Shown: piece after piece, positions 1 through 8,003 of the stretch
How the letters are laid out: each line of letters starts with the position of its first letter
How positions within the stretch are numbered: the stretch's first letter is position 1
NCBI GenBank assembly: GCA_035546295.1
Contig: DATKBT010000073.1
Coordinates: 1 to 26,841, forward strand
Direction of reading: 5' to 3'
Source: DATKBT01 sp035546295
GTDB taxonomy: Bacteria; Acidobacteriota; Thermoanaerobaculia; Multivoradales; Multivoraceae
DNA: 26,841 nucleotides
Made by a program: the position numbers and the translations under genes
Notes under the pieces: generated by a model
What the model was told of the DNA's origin: nothing
Database searches by the model: none
The model's input: only the letters and a program-made list of their open reading frames with translations

Positions 1-521
1 TGCCGGGCGAGCGCATCTGGACGCAGACGTTCGATCCCGCCGACGGTCTCCTGCGCTGGGTCGAGCCGCTCGCCTGGGATGCCGCCGGCGCGCTCTACGC
101 GCTCTGGAGCGAAGGGACCACGCTCTGGCTCGCTCGCTCGAGCGACCACGGCGCCTCGTGGGCTCGCTGGCCGGTGGTGGACGGCGACGACACGCTCTAC
201 TTCCCGTACCTGGTCGGACGCGCGGCCGGCGAGCTCGCCGCCACCTGGTTCAGCCGGTCCGGCGAAGCGCTGCGCGTCAACGTGGCGCTCGTCCAGATCG
301 CGACCGGAGCGGAGGCCGAGCCCCACGTCACCCGCGCCGAGGCGTTCTCGATTCCAGCGTTCCAGCGGAACGGCGAGGGCGAGGAGCCCGCTCCGGACAC
401 CGCGGGAGAGTACGTGCCGGTCGCGTTCCTGGCCGACGGAAGGCTGGCGATGGTCACCACGATTCAAGACCCGACCACCGACCGGTGGGGTTTCACGTTC
501 CGTCCCTACCGCATCGAGTAG
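1..521 (+). CDS. Partial Asp-box (BNR/sialidase-like) protein, C-terminal end
   Basis: Only the last ~172 residues are present; the reading frame begins at base 3 and is open to the left edge, so the start lies outside. An Asp-box matching S-x-D-x-G-x-x-W (SSDHGASW) is visible near position 140-165, the signature of beta-propeller sialidase/BNR-repeat proteins, which are usually secreted. The rest is beta-rich and ends in WGFTFRPYRIE. No catalytic residues can be assessed in this fragment. The substrate is unknown, and Asp-boxes also occur in non-enzymatic propellers. It is separated from the next gene by a 383-bp spacer and need not be related to it. The frame is the only one here with normal protein composition; the overlapping frames give Arg/Pro/Ser-rich shadow sequences. 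Confidence 0.75.
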   Translation, partial: PGERIWTQTFDPADGLLRWVEPLAWDAAGALYALWSEGTTLWLARSSDHGASWARWPVVDGDDTLYFPYLVGRAAGELAATWFSRSGEALRVNVALVQIATGAEAEPHVTRAEAFSIPAFQRNGEGEEPAPDTAGEYVPVAFLADGRLAMVTTIQDPTTDRWGFTFRPYRIE

Positions 522-904
522 GACGTCGGCCGATCTCTCGCCGACCGATCGAGCCAGCCTCCGAAGGTGCTGGTGGAACATTCGAGGTTCTCCCTCGCAA
601 TCCCCTTCAGGCCCAATCCCCTTCAGGGGCATCGCAAGGCACCCACCCTCGAGTTGCGCCCCCGGAGTCGAGCTCTCGTTCCCGAGGAGCGCGCCCCTCG
701 GGGCAAATCGAGAGAGGGCGAATCCGCGCGGTCGGGCCGGGCGCCACACCCGCCCGAGGGGCGCGATGCTCTCCATCGAGAGCTCCCGGGAGGACGCCTC
801 CGCGGCCCTCGGGCCGAAACAGCTCGTCCGCAGTGTGCGTCGCAAGAGGAGGGGCGCGTTTTGCTCCAGCCCCTCCGTTAGACTGCCTCCCCCGGCGCCC
901 CTCC
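522..904. other. Intergenic spacer, no convincing gene
   Basis: This 383-bp stretch has open frames but none with credible protein composition. It holds a 14-bp direct repeat (caatccccttcagg at 598-611 and 614-627, period 16) and two short GC hairpins: CCCC-TTCA-GGGG at 618-629 and GCCC-CTCG-GGGC at 694-703. Neither hairpin has a T-tract, so termination of the upstream gene is only possible. A promoter for the downstream efflux pair should lie here, but no good -35/-10 pair was found. Confidence 0.5.
598..627. repeat. Short direct repeat, 14 bp x 2
   Basis: caatccccttcagg occurs at 598-611 and again at 614-627 with two bases between. The second copy runs into GGGG and forms a small CCCC/GGGG hairpin. 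It could be a local duplication or a tandem protein-binding site. It lies about 280 bp upstream of the efflux adaptor start. Confidence 0.6.
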
Positions 905-2041
905 ATGAAGTACCTCTCCTCCTGGCCCGCGGTTCTCTGTTTCGCGTTCAGCCTCGCCTGTGGCGGTGGGTCGGCGCCAGGCGCTTCCGGCGCCCCCGGT
1001 CCGGGCGGCGATGCTCCCGGCGGCGCCGGCGGCGAGCCGCCGCCGCTGCCCGTCCTCGCCACTGAGGCGATCCGCTCGACGACCACCGCCGAGGTCGAGG
1101 CAGTCGGCTCGCTGCGCAGCCCGGAAACCGCCGTGATCGCGGCTGACCTCTCCGGCCTCCTCGTCGAGCTCGACGCGCCCGAGGGGCGCCAGGTCGAGAA
1201 GGGGCACGTCCTCGCCCGGATCGACGACACCGAGGCGCGCGCTGCGCTCCAGGTCGCCGAGGCGAGGGAGCGCAACGCGACCGCGACCTTCGCGCGCGTG
1301 CAGCCGCTGGTCGAGGACGGCGTCATTCCGAAGCAGGCGCTCGACGACGCCGAGGCAGAGCTCGGGACCGCCCGCGGCCTGGTCGCCGAAAGGAACGCCT
1401 CGCTGGGCAAGCACGTCGTGCGGGCGCCGTTCACGGGCCTGCTCTCGATCGGCACGGCGGAGCTCGGGGAGTACGTGGCGGGCGGCACGGCGATCGCCCG
1501 CCTCACCCGGATGGATCCGCTCGAGCTGGTGTTCGCCGTGCCGGAGGAGTCGGCCGGGCGGATCCGGGTCGGGCAGACGGTGGCGGGCCGCGTCGGCCGC
1601 TGCGGCGAGCGTTTCGAGGCTCGTGTCACCGCGCTCGATCCCGCCCTCGACGTGACGACGAGATCGCTGCCGGTGCTCGCCCAGGTGCCCAACCGCGACC
1701 TCAGCCTGCGCCCTGGAATGTCGGCGCGCGTGCGCGTGGTAGTCGGCGAGCGCCCCGAGGCGCTGGTCGTGCCGCACGAGGCCCTGGTCCGGCAGGGAAG
1801 CGGATACCAGCTCTGGGTCATCGCCGACGACGGAACCGCGAGCCCGCGCCCGGTGACCGTCGGGGCGTTCGCGGCGGATCGGGTCGAGATCACCAGCGGG
1901 CTCGAGGAGGGCGAGCAGGTGGTGGTCGCCGGACACCAGAAGCTGCGGCCAGGAGCGCCGGTCGAGTCCCGACCCTGGGAGCCCACCGAGAACCCCAACC
2001 TGGGGCTGGGGGCGCAGCGAGCCGACACATGCGAAGACTGA
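905..2041 (+). CDS. RND efflux periplasmic adaptor lipoprotein (membrane fusion protein)
   Basis: This 378-residue HlyD/AcrA-type adaptor would link an inner-membrane RND pump to an outer-membrane channel. The N-terminus (MKYLSSWPAVLCFAFSLAC) is a lipoprotein signal with lipobox SLA-C19, followed by a Gly/Pro/Ala-rich linker (about 20-50) as expected for a lipid-anchored periplasmic protein. The lipoyl half-motif follows (SGLLVELDAPEGRQVEKG, about 84-101), then a short alpha-hairpin (about 110-165), the second lipoyl half (VRAPFTGLLS) and the beta-barrel/membrane-proximal domain (VVPHEALV; GLEEGEQVVVAG). The ATG at 905 was chosen because the signal peptide begins there; the frame is open far upstream, but that part is not protein-like. 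No clear Shine-Dalgarno is seen. The RND pump starts 79 bp downstream, so the two form an operon. The transported substrate cannot be told. Confidence 0.93.
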   Translation: MKYLSSWPAVLCFAFSLACGGGSAPGASGAPGPGGDAPGGAGGEPPPLPVLATEAIRSTTTAEVEAVGSLRSPETAVIAADLSGLLVELDAPEGRQVEKGHVLARIDDTEARAALQVAEARERNATATFARVQPLVEDGVIPKQALDDAEAELGTARGLVAERNASLGKHVVRAPFTGLLSIGTAELGEYVAGGTAIARLTRMDPLELVFAVPEESAGRIRVGQTVAGRVGRCGERFEARVTALDPALDVTTRSLPVLAQVPNRDLSLRPGMSARVRVVVGERPEALVVPHEALVRQGSGYQLWVIADDGTASPRPVTVGAFAADRVEITSGLEEGEQVVVAGHQKLRPGAPVESRPWEPTENPNLGLGAQRADTCED

Positions 2042-2120
2042 GCGCCGCGCCCGGCCGCTCGAGGACCGGGTGGTACCCGCCGAGCGATGACGCGCGGCGG
2101 AGCCGTCGGGAGCCGCGACG

Positions 2121-5100
2121 ATGGCGCTGACCGACCTCTCGATCCGCCGTCCGGTCTTCGCGACCGTCCTCAACCTGCTGATCGTCACGGTGGGTGCCGC
2201 CGCCTTCTTCTCGTTGCCGGTCCGCGAGTACCCGGACATCGATCCGCCGATCGTGTCGATCACGACCGTCTACTTCGGCGCCTCGCCGGAGACCATCGAG
2301 GCGACGATCACCGAGCCGATCGAGCGCGTGGTCAACGGCGTCGAGGGCATCCGTTCGATCAGCTCGACCAGCTCGTTCGGCCAGAGCTCGATCAACCTCG
2401 AGTTCGAGGCCGGTCGCGACATCGACATCGCGGTCACCGAGGTCAACACCGCAGTGCAGCAGGCGATCCGCGAGCTGCCCCAGGAGGCCGAGCAGCCGAT
2501 CATCACCAAGTCGCGGGCCGAGTCGCAGCCGATCATCTGGATCAGCCTGCTCGGCGAGGGCTACTCGGCCGAGGACAAGACCGACATCCTCGACCGGCTG
2601 GTGCGCACCCCGCTCCAGCTCCTGCCCGGGGTCTCGCGCGTCATCATCGGCGGCCAGCGCGAGTACGCCATGCGGGTCTGGCTCGACCCCGAGCGGATGG
2701 CGGCGCTGCGCGTGACCGCCGGCGACGTGCGGGCCGCGATCCGCGCCAACAACCTCCAGGTGCCGGGCGGCGAGCTCGAGGGGAGCGGGCGCAAGTTCAC
2801 GGTCCGGGTCGACGCCCAGGTCGACGACCCGCGGGTGTTCGAGCGGCTGGTGATCCGGCGCGACGGCGACCAGGTGGTGCGCATCGCCGACGTCGGCCGC
2901 GTCGAGCTCGGCTCGGCGAACTACAACACGATCACGCGCTCCAACGGCGAGCCGACGATCGGCGCCGGCGTGGTGCGCCAGTCGACGGCCAACGAGCTCG
3001 AGGTCTCGCGCGCCGTGCGCGCCGCGCTGCCCGCCATCGCCGACACGCTGCCCGAGCCGCTCTGGCTCCAGATCGCGATCGACAACTCGATCTTCGTCGA
3101 GGCGTCGCTGCGCGAGGCGTTCCGCACCCTGCTGATCGTGCTCTCCCTGGTGGTGCTGGTCAATCTGTTCTTCCTGCGCTCGCTGACCACGACTCTGATC
3201 ACGGCGATCGCGATCCCGGTGTCGCTGGTCGGCACCTTCGCGCTGATGTTCCTGTTCGGGTTCACGGTCAACGTGCTGACCGTGCTCGCCCTGATCCTGG
3301 CGATCGGGCTCCTGGTCGACGACTCGATCGTGGTCCTCGAGAACATCTATCGCCGCCAGGAGCTCGGCGAGGGACGGCTGCGGGCGGCGTTCAACGGCAG
3401 CCGCGAGGTGGTCTTCCCGGTGATGGCGACCACCGCGGCCGTGATCGCCGTCCTCGTCCCGCTCTCGGCGATGCCCGGAAACACCGGCAAGCTGTTCCGC
3501 GAATTCGCCTGGACCATGACCTTCGCGGTCGCCTTCTCGAGCCTGGTCGCGCTGACCATGGTGCCCATGGCGTGCTCGATCTTCCTGCGCATCCGCAAGA
3601 AGCACGGCGCCGTGTGGCGCGGGATCGAGAGCCTGCTGAGCCGGAGCGAGAGCGCCTATCGCTCGGCGCTCGGCTTCGCGCTGCGCCAACGCCTGGTGGT
3701 CGCGATCTTCTTCGCGCTGGTGCTCGCCGGCTCCTGGCTGCTGTTCCGCGCGATGCCGACCGACCTGGTGCCGGTCGAGGACCGCGGTCAGATCCTGACC
3801 ATGGTGCGCGCGCCGCAGGGCTCGACCGCCGCGTACACCGACCGCGCGATGCGCCAGGTCGAGGACATCGTCCTCGACATCCCCGAGGTCGAGCGGACCT
3901 TCGCTGCGGTGGCGCTCGGCTTCGGCGGCCCCCCCGACACCTCGAACGGCATCGTTTTCTCGCGGCTCAAGCACTGGGACCAGCGCGAGGTCAAGCAGCA
4001 GGAGATCGTCGAGCGCCTGTTCCCGCAGTACCTTGCGATCCCCGAGGCGCTCGTCTTTGCCATCAACCCGCCGTCGCTGGGTCAGAACTCGCGCAGCGCC
4101 GACATCCAGGTGGTGCTCAAGAGCCCCGACGCCGAGCTCTCCGAGTTCGCCGAGGTCGGCGGCAGCCTGATCGAGCGCATGCAGGGGATTCCCGGCCTGG
4201 TCAACGTCGACAGCGACCTGCGCTTCGACAACCCCGAGCTCGAGGTCGAGATCGACCGGGAGCTGGCCGCCGATCTCGGCATCCCGGTGAGCGAGATCGC
4301 CGACAGCATCCGGCTGCTGGTCGCTCAGGGGCCGAGCGACGCCTTCGTCCTGCGCGGCCGGCAGTACGACGTGATCATGGCGCTCGCCGCCGAGCACCGC
4401 GCGGTGCCCGACCAGCTCCGCCGCATCCACCTGCGCGCCGCCGACGGCCAGATGGTGCCTCTCGAGAGCCTGGTCCGACTGCGTCCCGGGATCGACGCCG
4501 CGACGCTCAACCACTACGACCTGCAGCGCTCGGCGACGGTCACCGCCAACCTCGCCCCCGGCGCCACTCTCGGCGCCACCGTCCCCGCGGTGCTCGATGC
4601 CGCCGGCGATCTCCTGCCGGCCGGCTGGAGCACGTCGCTCGGCGGCGGTGCGCGCGAGTTCGCGGAGTCGAGCGGATCGCTCGCCGGGGTCTTCGCGGTC
4701 GCCCTGGTCATCATCTTCCTCGTGCTCGCCGCCCAGTTCGAGAGCTGGGTGCATCCGCTGACGGTCATGGTCTCGGTGCCGCTCGCCGGCTTCGGCGCGC
4801 TCGCCACGCTCGAGCTCACCGGCAACACCCTCAACCTCTACAGCGGCATCGGGCTGGTGCTCCTGATCGGGCTGGTCACCAAGAACTCGATCCTGCTCGT
4901 CGACTTCGCGAACCAGGAGCGCGCCCGCGGAACCGGCGTTCGCGAGGCGATCCGCAACGCCGGTGCGATCCGCTTCCGGCCGATCCTGATGACCAGCCTG
5001 ACCTCGATCCTGGGCGCGCTGCCGCTGGCCCTCGCCACCGGCGCCGGCGCCGAGAGCCGCAGGCCGATCGGGGCCGCGATCGTCGGCGGGCTCCTGTTCT

Positions 5101-5324
5101 CGACCTTCTTCACCCTGCTGGTGATCCCGCTGGTCTACCTGGCGATGGTGCGCATCGCCGAGCGCGTCGGTCTCAAGACGATCCCGCCGTTGATCGAGCT
5201 CGAGACCGATGCCGAAGCCGCCGCGCCGGGCGGGACGGTGGCCAAGATCCCGGGGCGGGCCACGGAAGAGCTCCCCGAGAACGAGCGCGACGGCGAGCGC
5301 GAGGGCGAGCGCAGGCACGCCTGA
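2121..5324 (+). CDS. RND-family multidrug-type efflux transporter (AcrB/MexB class)
   Basis: This 1067-residue protein is close to AcrB length (about 1050). It would be a proton-driven inner-membrane pump that captures substrates from the periplasm. The N-terminus MALTDLSIRRPVFATVLNLL is typical: a short cytoplasmic helix, then TM1. A large periplasmic loop (about 35-330) is followed by TM2-TM6 from about residue 331. The proton-relay pair is present in TM4 as D400-D401 (GLLVDDSIVVLEN), and the partner lysine in TM10 is K921 (GLVTKNSILLVDFAN). The second periplasmic loop spans roughly 560-860. The protein ends in a charged Glu/Arg-rich tail (about 1035-1067). GGGAG-like SD bases (GGGAG, 2108-2112) sit 8 nt before the ATG. 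It pairs with the adaptor just upstream; no TolC-type outer-membrane factor is adjacent. Very high GC3 leaves >1100-codon shadow frames on both strands. Confidence 0.96.
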   Translation: MALTDLSIRRPVFATVLNLLIVTVGAAAFFSLPVREYPDIDPPIVSITTVYFGASPETIEATITEPIERVVNGVEGIRSISSTSSFGQSSINLEFEAGRDIDIAVTEVNTAVQQAIRELPQEAEQPIITKSRAESQPIIWISLLGEGYSAEDKTDILDRLVRTPLQLLPGVSRVIIGGQREYAMRVWLDPERMAALRVTAGDVRAAIRANNLQVPGGELEGSGRKFTVRVDAQVDDPRVFERLVIRRDGDQVVRIADVGRVELGSANYNTITRSNGEPTIGAGVVRQSTANELEVSRAVRAALPAIADTLPEPLWLQIAIDNSIFVEASLREAFRTLLIVLSLVVLVNLFFLRSLTTTLITAIAIPVSLVGTFALMFLFGFTVNVLTVLALILAIGLLVDDSIVVLENIYRRQELGEGRLRAAFNGSREVVFPVMATTAAVIAVLVPLSAMPGNTGKLFREFAWTMTFAVAFSSLVALTMVPMACSIFLRIRKKHGAVWRGIESLLSRSESAYRSALGFALRQRLVVAIFFALVLAGSWLLFRAMPTDLVPVEDRGQILTMVRAPQGSTAAYTDRAMRQVEDIVLDIPEVERTFAAVALGFGGPPDTSNGIVFSRLKHWDQREVKQQEIVERLFPQYLAIPEALVFAINPPSLGQNSRSADIQVVLKSPDAELSEFAEVGGSLIERMQGIPGLVNVDSDLRFDNPELEVEIDRELAADLGIPVSEIADSIRLLVAQGPSDAFVLRGRQYDVIMALAAEHRAVPDQLRRIHLRAADGQMVPLESLVRLRPGIDAATLNHYDLQRSATVTANLAPGATLGATVPAVLDAAGDLLPAGWSTSLGGGAREFAESSGSLAGVFAVALVIIFLVLAAQFESWVHPLTVMVSVPLAGFGALATLELTGNTLNLYSGIGLVLLIGLVTKNSILLVDFANQERARGTGVREAIRNAGAIRFRPILMTSLTSILGALPLALATGAGAESRRPIGAAIVGGLLFSTFFTLLVIPLVYLAMVRIAERVGLKTIPPLIELETDAEAAAPGGTVAKIPGRATEELPENERDGEREGERRHA

Positions 5325-5639
5325 GCAGGAGCAGGCGACCGCCAGGCCGCAAGGCGCGGCCAGGAGAGGATGGGGTCCCGCTCGATCGCGCGAAACACCA
5401 CCCGCCACTCCCGTCATTCTCAGCGCCCGGCGACCACGACGTTCCCGTCGTCCGGACCCCGGGCCCGCGAGAATCCGCACAGTCCGAGCCATCGCGACGT
5501 CCGCGGCACTCGTTGCACGAAGTGGCCCCCGTCACGATGAGCCTCGAGGTCGACCCGCGGTAGCCTGCGCCCGCGACGCCGCTCGTGGGAGCGTCTCGGT
5601 CCTCGCCAGGCGGCTCCCTCTTCCCGGCTTCGCGAGCGA
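5325..5639. other. Intergenic region between convergent genes
   Basis: This 315-bp stretch lies between the end of the RND pump (+) and the end of the ankyrin gene (-). No credible gene is seen. An inverted repeat GGCCGC-aaggc-GCGGCC at 5345-5361, extended by CC/GG beyond an A-A mismatch, lies 20 bp after the pump stop and is the only structure that could act as a terminator. Confidence 0.5.
5342..5364 (+). terminator. Possible hairpin terminator after RND pump
   Basis: GGCCGC (5345-5350) pairs with GCGGCC (5356-5361) over a 5-nt loop. Two further C-G pairs (5342-5343 with 5363-5364) lie outside one A-A mismatch. There is no downstream T-tract, so intrinsic termination is uncertain; position just after the stop codon is the main support. 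Confidence 0.35.
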
Positions 5640-6314
5640 TCAGGCGCCGTGGCGAGCGAGACGCTCCGCCAGCTCTGTGTGCTCTCCCTGCAGCGCCAGG
5701 TCCCGCGCCGTCTTGCCATCCTCGGCTCGCAGCGCGGGATCTGCGCCGCGGGCGAGCAGCAGCTCGGCCAGCTCGTCTTGGCCGTGCAGCGCCGCGCTCA
5801 TCAGCGGCGTATAGCCCATCTGCTGGCGGGCGTCGGGATCGGCCCCGGCCTCGAGCAGCCGGCGGCAGATCGCGACCGACCGGAACGCGGCGGCGCTGTG
5901 CAGCGGCTGGACCTTCATCTCGTTCTCCGAAGCCGCGTTCACGTCCGCGCCCCGCGTCAGCAGCTCGGCGACGACCTCCTCGCGCCCGAAAAACGCTGCG
6001 TACTGCAGCGGCGTGAAGCCGTCGTTCGAACGGTCTTCGATGCCGCCCTCCCCGGAATCGAGCGCCTCGACGACGGCGCCGAGCCGGCCGAGAGCCACCG
6101 CCTCGTGCAGGGTCAGGGCCTCGCGACGCGCCGCGATGCGCTCGGCGACGTCACCGCGGCGGAAGTAGAGAGCCAGGAGCAGGAGGGAAACGCCGCGCTC
6201 GTCGGTCGCCGAGGCGAGCTCGGGGTGCGTTTCGAGCAGGACATCGACGGCGTCGGCCTCGCCGCTCCGGATGGCAGCGATCAGATCCTCGCGCGGGGTG
6301 CTGGTGTCGGTCAT
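5640..6314 (-). CDS. Ankyrin-repeat protein
   Basis: This 224-residue protein is made almost wholly of ankyrin repeats and has no signal peptide, so it is probably cytoplasmic. Clear repeats begin near residues 98 (NDGFTPLQYAAFFGREEVV), 137 (PLHSAAAFRSVAICRRLLEAGADPD), 167 (GYTPLMSAALHGQDELAELL) and 199 (DGKTARDLALQGEHTELAERL). Residues 7-95 look like two to three degenerate repeats. Such proteins act by protein-protein contact; the partner is unknown. The ATG at 6314 is preceded by a strong AAGGAGGA Shine-Dalgarno. It is divergently transcribed from a MarR-family regulator, 80 bp apart, and the shared region contains a perfect palindrome, so it is a likely regulatory target of that MarR protein (inference). 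Confidence 0.9.
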   Translation of the reverse strand: MTDTSTPREDLIAAIRSGEADAVDVLLETHPELASATDERGVSLLLLALYFRRGDVAERIAARREALTLHEAVALGRLGAVVEALDSGEGGIEDRSNDGFTPLQYAAFFGREEVVAELLTRGADVNAASENEMKVQPLHSAAAFRSVAICRRLLEAGADPDARQQMGYTPLMSAALHGQDELAELLLARGADPALRAEDGKTARDLALQGEHTELAERLARHGA

Positions 6315-6364
6315 CTCCTGCTCCTCCTTCGCTGTCGCCTCGGGCCCGGCGGCTCCTCGGTCAG

Positions 6365-6381
6365 TTAGTTAGCCTAACTAA
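6365..6381. promoter_or_regulatory. 17-bp perfect palindrome, probable MarR operator
   Basis: TTAGTTAG-C-CTAACTAA is a perfect 8+1+8 inverted repeat in otherwise GC-rich DNA. It lies directly against the TATAAT box of the marR-like gene (one base between). Size, symmetry and AT content fit sites bound by dimeric winged-helix MarR repressors. It would occlude the marR promoter and also overlaps the likely start region for the divergent ankyrin gene, which suggests autorepression plus control of the neighbour (inference). Confidence 0.75.
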
Positions 6382-6382
6382 G

Positions 6383-6388
6383 TATAAT
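6383..6388 (+). promoter_or_regulatory. Consensus -10 box of the marR-like gene; likely leaderless transcript
   Basis: A perfect TATAAT lies at 6383-6388. Transcription normally starts 6-8 nt after the hexamer, which falls on 6394-6396, and the ATG is 6395-6397. There is no Shine-Dalgarno before this ATG (upstream bases are AATGCCGGC). Both facts point to a leaderless mRNA. No good -35 is visible at 17-18 bp spacing. On the other strand TATACT (6386 to 6381) overlaps the same bases and could be the -10 for the ankyrin gene. Confidence 0.65.
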
Positions 6389-6394
6389 GCCGGC

Positions 6395-6859
6395 ATGACA
6401 GGCAAGGCAACGTCTCGACCGAGCGTCGAACCGCTCGCGGTCGCCGATCGGCTCCACTCGGCGGCAATCCGCGTACTCCGGCGAGTGCGCGTGGCCGACG
6501 AGGAGAGCGGCCTGAGCGCGGCACGCCTGTCCGCGCTCTCGGTCGTCGTCTACGGCGGTCCGCTCCCGCTCGGGCGCCTCGCCGAGATCGAGCAGGTGCG
6601 GGCGCCGACGATGACCGCCCTGGTGCGCGGGCTCGAGTCCGACGGGCTGGTGCGGCGCAGCGCCGGCCGCCGCGACCGGCGCGTCGTGCTGGTCACCGCC
6701 ACCGCGCGCGGCCGGCGGGTGCTCGAGCAGGCCAGGAGGCGGCGTCTGGAGCTCCTCGCCACGGTGCTCGAGCGCCTCACTCCCGCCGAGCGTCGCCAGG
6801 TCGGAGCAGCGGCCGCTGCGCTGCTCGAGGCGTTGAGCATCGAGCGTCCCCGAGCGTGA
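6395..6859 (+). CDS. MarR-family transcriptional regulator
   Basis: This 154-residue winged-helix regulator has MarR length and layout: N-terminal dimerisation helix (about 12-32), HTH (about 43-83, recognition helix around VRAPTMTALVRGLESDGLV), a basic wing (RRSAGRRDRRVVLVTATARG, about 87-106) and a long C-terminal dimerisation helix (about 107-148). The D-R within GRRDRR is the conserved wing feature of the family. The ligand cannot be inferred, and no cysteine is present, so a thiol-oxidation sensor is excluded. It probably represses itself and the divergent ankyrin gene through the palindrome at 6365-6381. The efflux operon about 1 kb away is another possible target, but no copy of the palindrome was noticed there. 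Confidence 0.92.
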   Translation: MTGKATSRPSVEPLAVADRLHSAAIRVLRRVRVADEESGLSAARLSALSVVVYGGPLPLGRLAEIEQVRAPTMTALVRGLESDGLVRRSAGRRDRRVVLVTATARGRRVLEQARRRRLELLATVLERLTPAERRQVGAAAAALLEALSIERPRA

Positions 6860-6882
6860 GGCGGCGGTCGAGCGAGATCCCT

Positions 6883-6919
6883 CGAAGAGGAGTCTTCGCG
6901 AGGCGGGCCTCTACCCGCC
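6883..6919. terminator. Two hairpins between convergent genes, possible bidirectional terminator
   Basis: CGAAGA-ggag-TCTTCG (6883-6898) and GGCGGG-cctcta-CCCGCC (6902-6919) lie between the end of marR (+) and the end of the DCC-family gene (-); the second overlaps that gene's stop codon. There are no T-tracts. The convergent position supports a terminator role, but the fold alone does not prove it. Confidence 0.35.
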
Positions 6920-7408
6920 CGCCGAGGCCGTCTTCGACGCCGGCAGCAGCCGCCCGATCAGGCCGCGGTAGCGGGCCACCAGCCAGTAGCCGAGCTCGGT
7001 GACGGGCGCGAGCGGCCAGTGGCGCAGCGGGCGGGCCCATCTCCAGCCTGTGCACTCGAGGCAGAAGATAGCGGCTCGGCCGGCCCGCATCCGGGCGCCG
7101 TCGGTCCGGATGACCTGCATCGCGCGTGCACAGTCGGCCCGGAGCACGGCATCGAGCGGAGGATCGGGCACCTCCTGGAAGCTGAGGACGAGCAGCCGGG
7201 CGTCGCGATCGCGACGCGCCAGCCAGGCGGCGATGCGCCGGCAGATCCCGCACTCGCCGTCCCACAGGACCAGATGGCGCTCGCGGCCGCGCCAGCCTCC
7301 GGGCAGCAGATCGACGTCGTCCCAGTCCGGAGGCGTCTGCCCCGGGATCCGTCGCTCCTCGAACGAGACGGCGCAGGCGGTTCCGGATCTCGCGTCCTCG
7401 CCGCTCAC
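6911..7408 (-). CDS. DCC-family (DUF393) thiol-disulfide protein
   Basis: This 165-residue protein carries the family motif at D50-G-E-C53-G-I-C56 (LVLWDGECGICRR), the D-x-x-C-x-x-C that gives DCC/DUF393 proteins their name. Members have a thioredoxin-like fold and a putative redox CxxC. Further cysteines lie at 93, 116 and 119. An aromatic, basic C-terminal half (WRWARPLRHWPL; YWLVARYRGLIGRLLP) may contact the membrane, as is common in the family. Start GTG at 7408 overlaps the stop of the upstream ferredoxin gene as GTGA, so the two are translationally coupled. The first ~40 residues are extra compared with the compact family core and their role is unclear. The biochemical role of the family is not settled. 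Confidence 0.82.
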   Translation of the reverse strand: MSGEDARSGTACAVSFEERRIPGQTPPDWDDVDLLPGGWRGRERHLVLWDGECGICRRIAAWLARRDRDARLLVLSFQEVPDPPLDAVLRADCARAMQVIRTDGARMRAGRAAIFCLECTGWRWARPLRHWPLAPVTELGYWLVARYRGLIGRLLPASKTASAGG

Positions 7409-7824
7409 CGCCGAGCCTCTCGGGCCTCCGGCGCCGGCTCCTCGCCGCCCTCGAGCGCGTGCCGCGCCAGCATGAGATCCTCGACCGGGCGTCCGCCGAT
7501 CAGGTGCTCCTGGATGATCCGTTCGAGCGCCGGAGGATCGCAGGCCCGGTACCAGACCCCCTCGGGGTAGACGACCACGATCGGCCCGTCGGCGCAGATG
7601 CGCAGGCAGTCGACGCGCGAGCGCAGCACCCCGCCCTGATCGGCCAGGCCGAGCTCCTTCAGCCGGCGCTTCAGGTACTCCCAGGCCGCCACCGTCCGTT
7701 CGACCGGAGCGCACTTGGGCTTGGTCTGATCGCAGCACAGGAAAATGTGCCGCCTGGCGACCGGTACTCCGATCGCGACCGCCTTGCTTCGTGCTGCCTC
7801 GGTCGGCGGCCCCTGCTCGTCCAT
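7405..7824 (-). CDS. Thioredoxin-like [2Fe-2S] ferredoxin
   Basis: This 139-residue protein has an N-terminal FLCCDQTKPKC (Cys 30, 31, 38) and a DCLRIC motif (Cys 73 and 77) followed by ADGPIVVVYPEGVWY. That arrangement, a first cysteine cluster, then C-x3-C ahead of a strand and P-E-G-x-W-Y, is typical of thioredoxin-fold (2Fe-2S) ferredoxins; C30 or C31, C38, C73 and C77 would be the cluster ligands. The protein is soluble and would shuttle electrons. The C-terminal tail (about 120-139) is acidic and then basic. It is the first gene of a two-gene unit with the DCC protein. The redox partner is not identifiable here. Confidence 0.87.
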   Translation of the reverse strand: MDEQGPPTEAARSKAVAIGVPVARRHIFLCCDQTKPKCAPVERTVAAWEYLKRRLKELGLADQGGVLRSRVDCLRICADGPIVVVYPEGVWYRACDPPALERIIQEHLIGGRPVEDLMLARHALEGGEEPAPEAREARR

Positions 7825-8003
7825 CTCTCGATCCTATGCCGGGCGCTGCGGGCGCGAGCAACGGGAGGCCGATTGCCGGCGCGCGCCCGGGCCGCGGTCG
7901 ACACCGGTCCGACACCGCAGCCGGAAGCGCACGCGCGGGACAGCGCGCAGGCGCGGACAGCGCGAAAGGTGCCGCTGCAGGCGCGGTCGACCGGATCTCC
8001 ACC

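Noticed and set aside
158..904. In-frame upstream extension of the efflux adaptor
   Set aside because: The lipoprotein signal begins at ATG 905; sequence before it is Arg/Pro-rich, overlaps the Asp-box gene in another frame and has no family counterpart.
1890..5563. Very long overlapping frames on both strands across the efflux genes (1200 codons on -, 1158 codons on +)
   Set aside because: They are by-products of strong G/C third-position bias in the RND gene. Their translations are Arg/Asp/His- or Arg/Pro/Ala-rich repeats with no domain, while the real frame shows the full RND family pattern.
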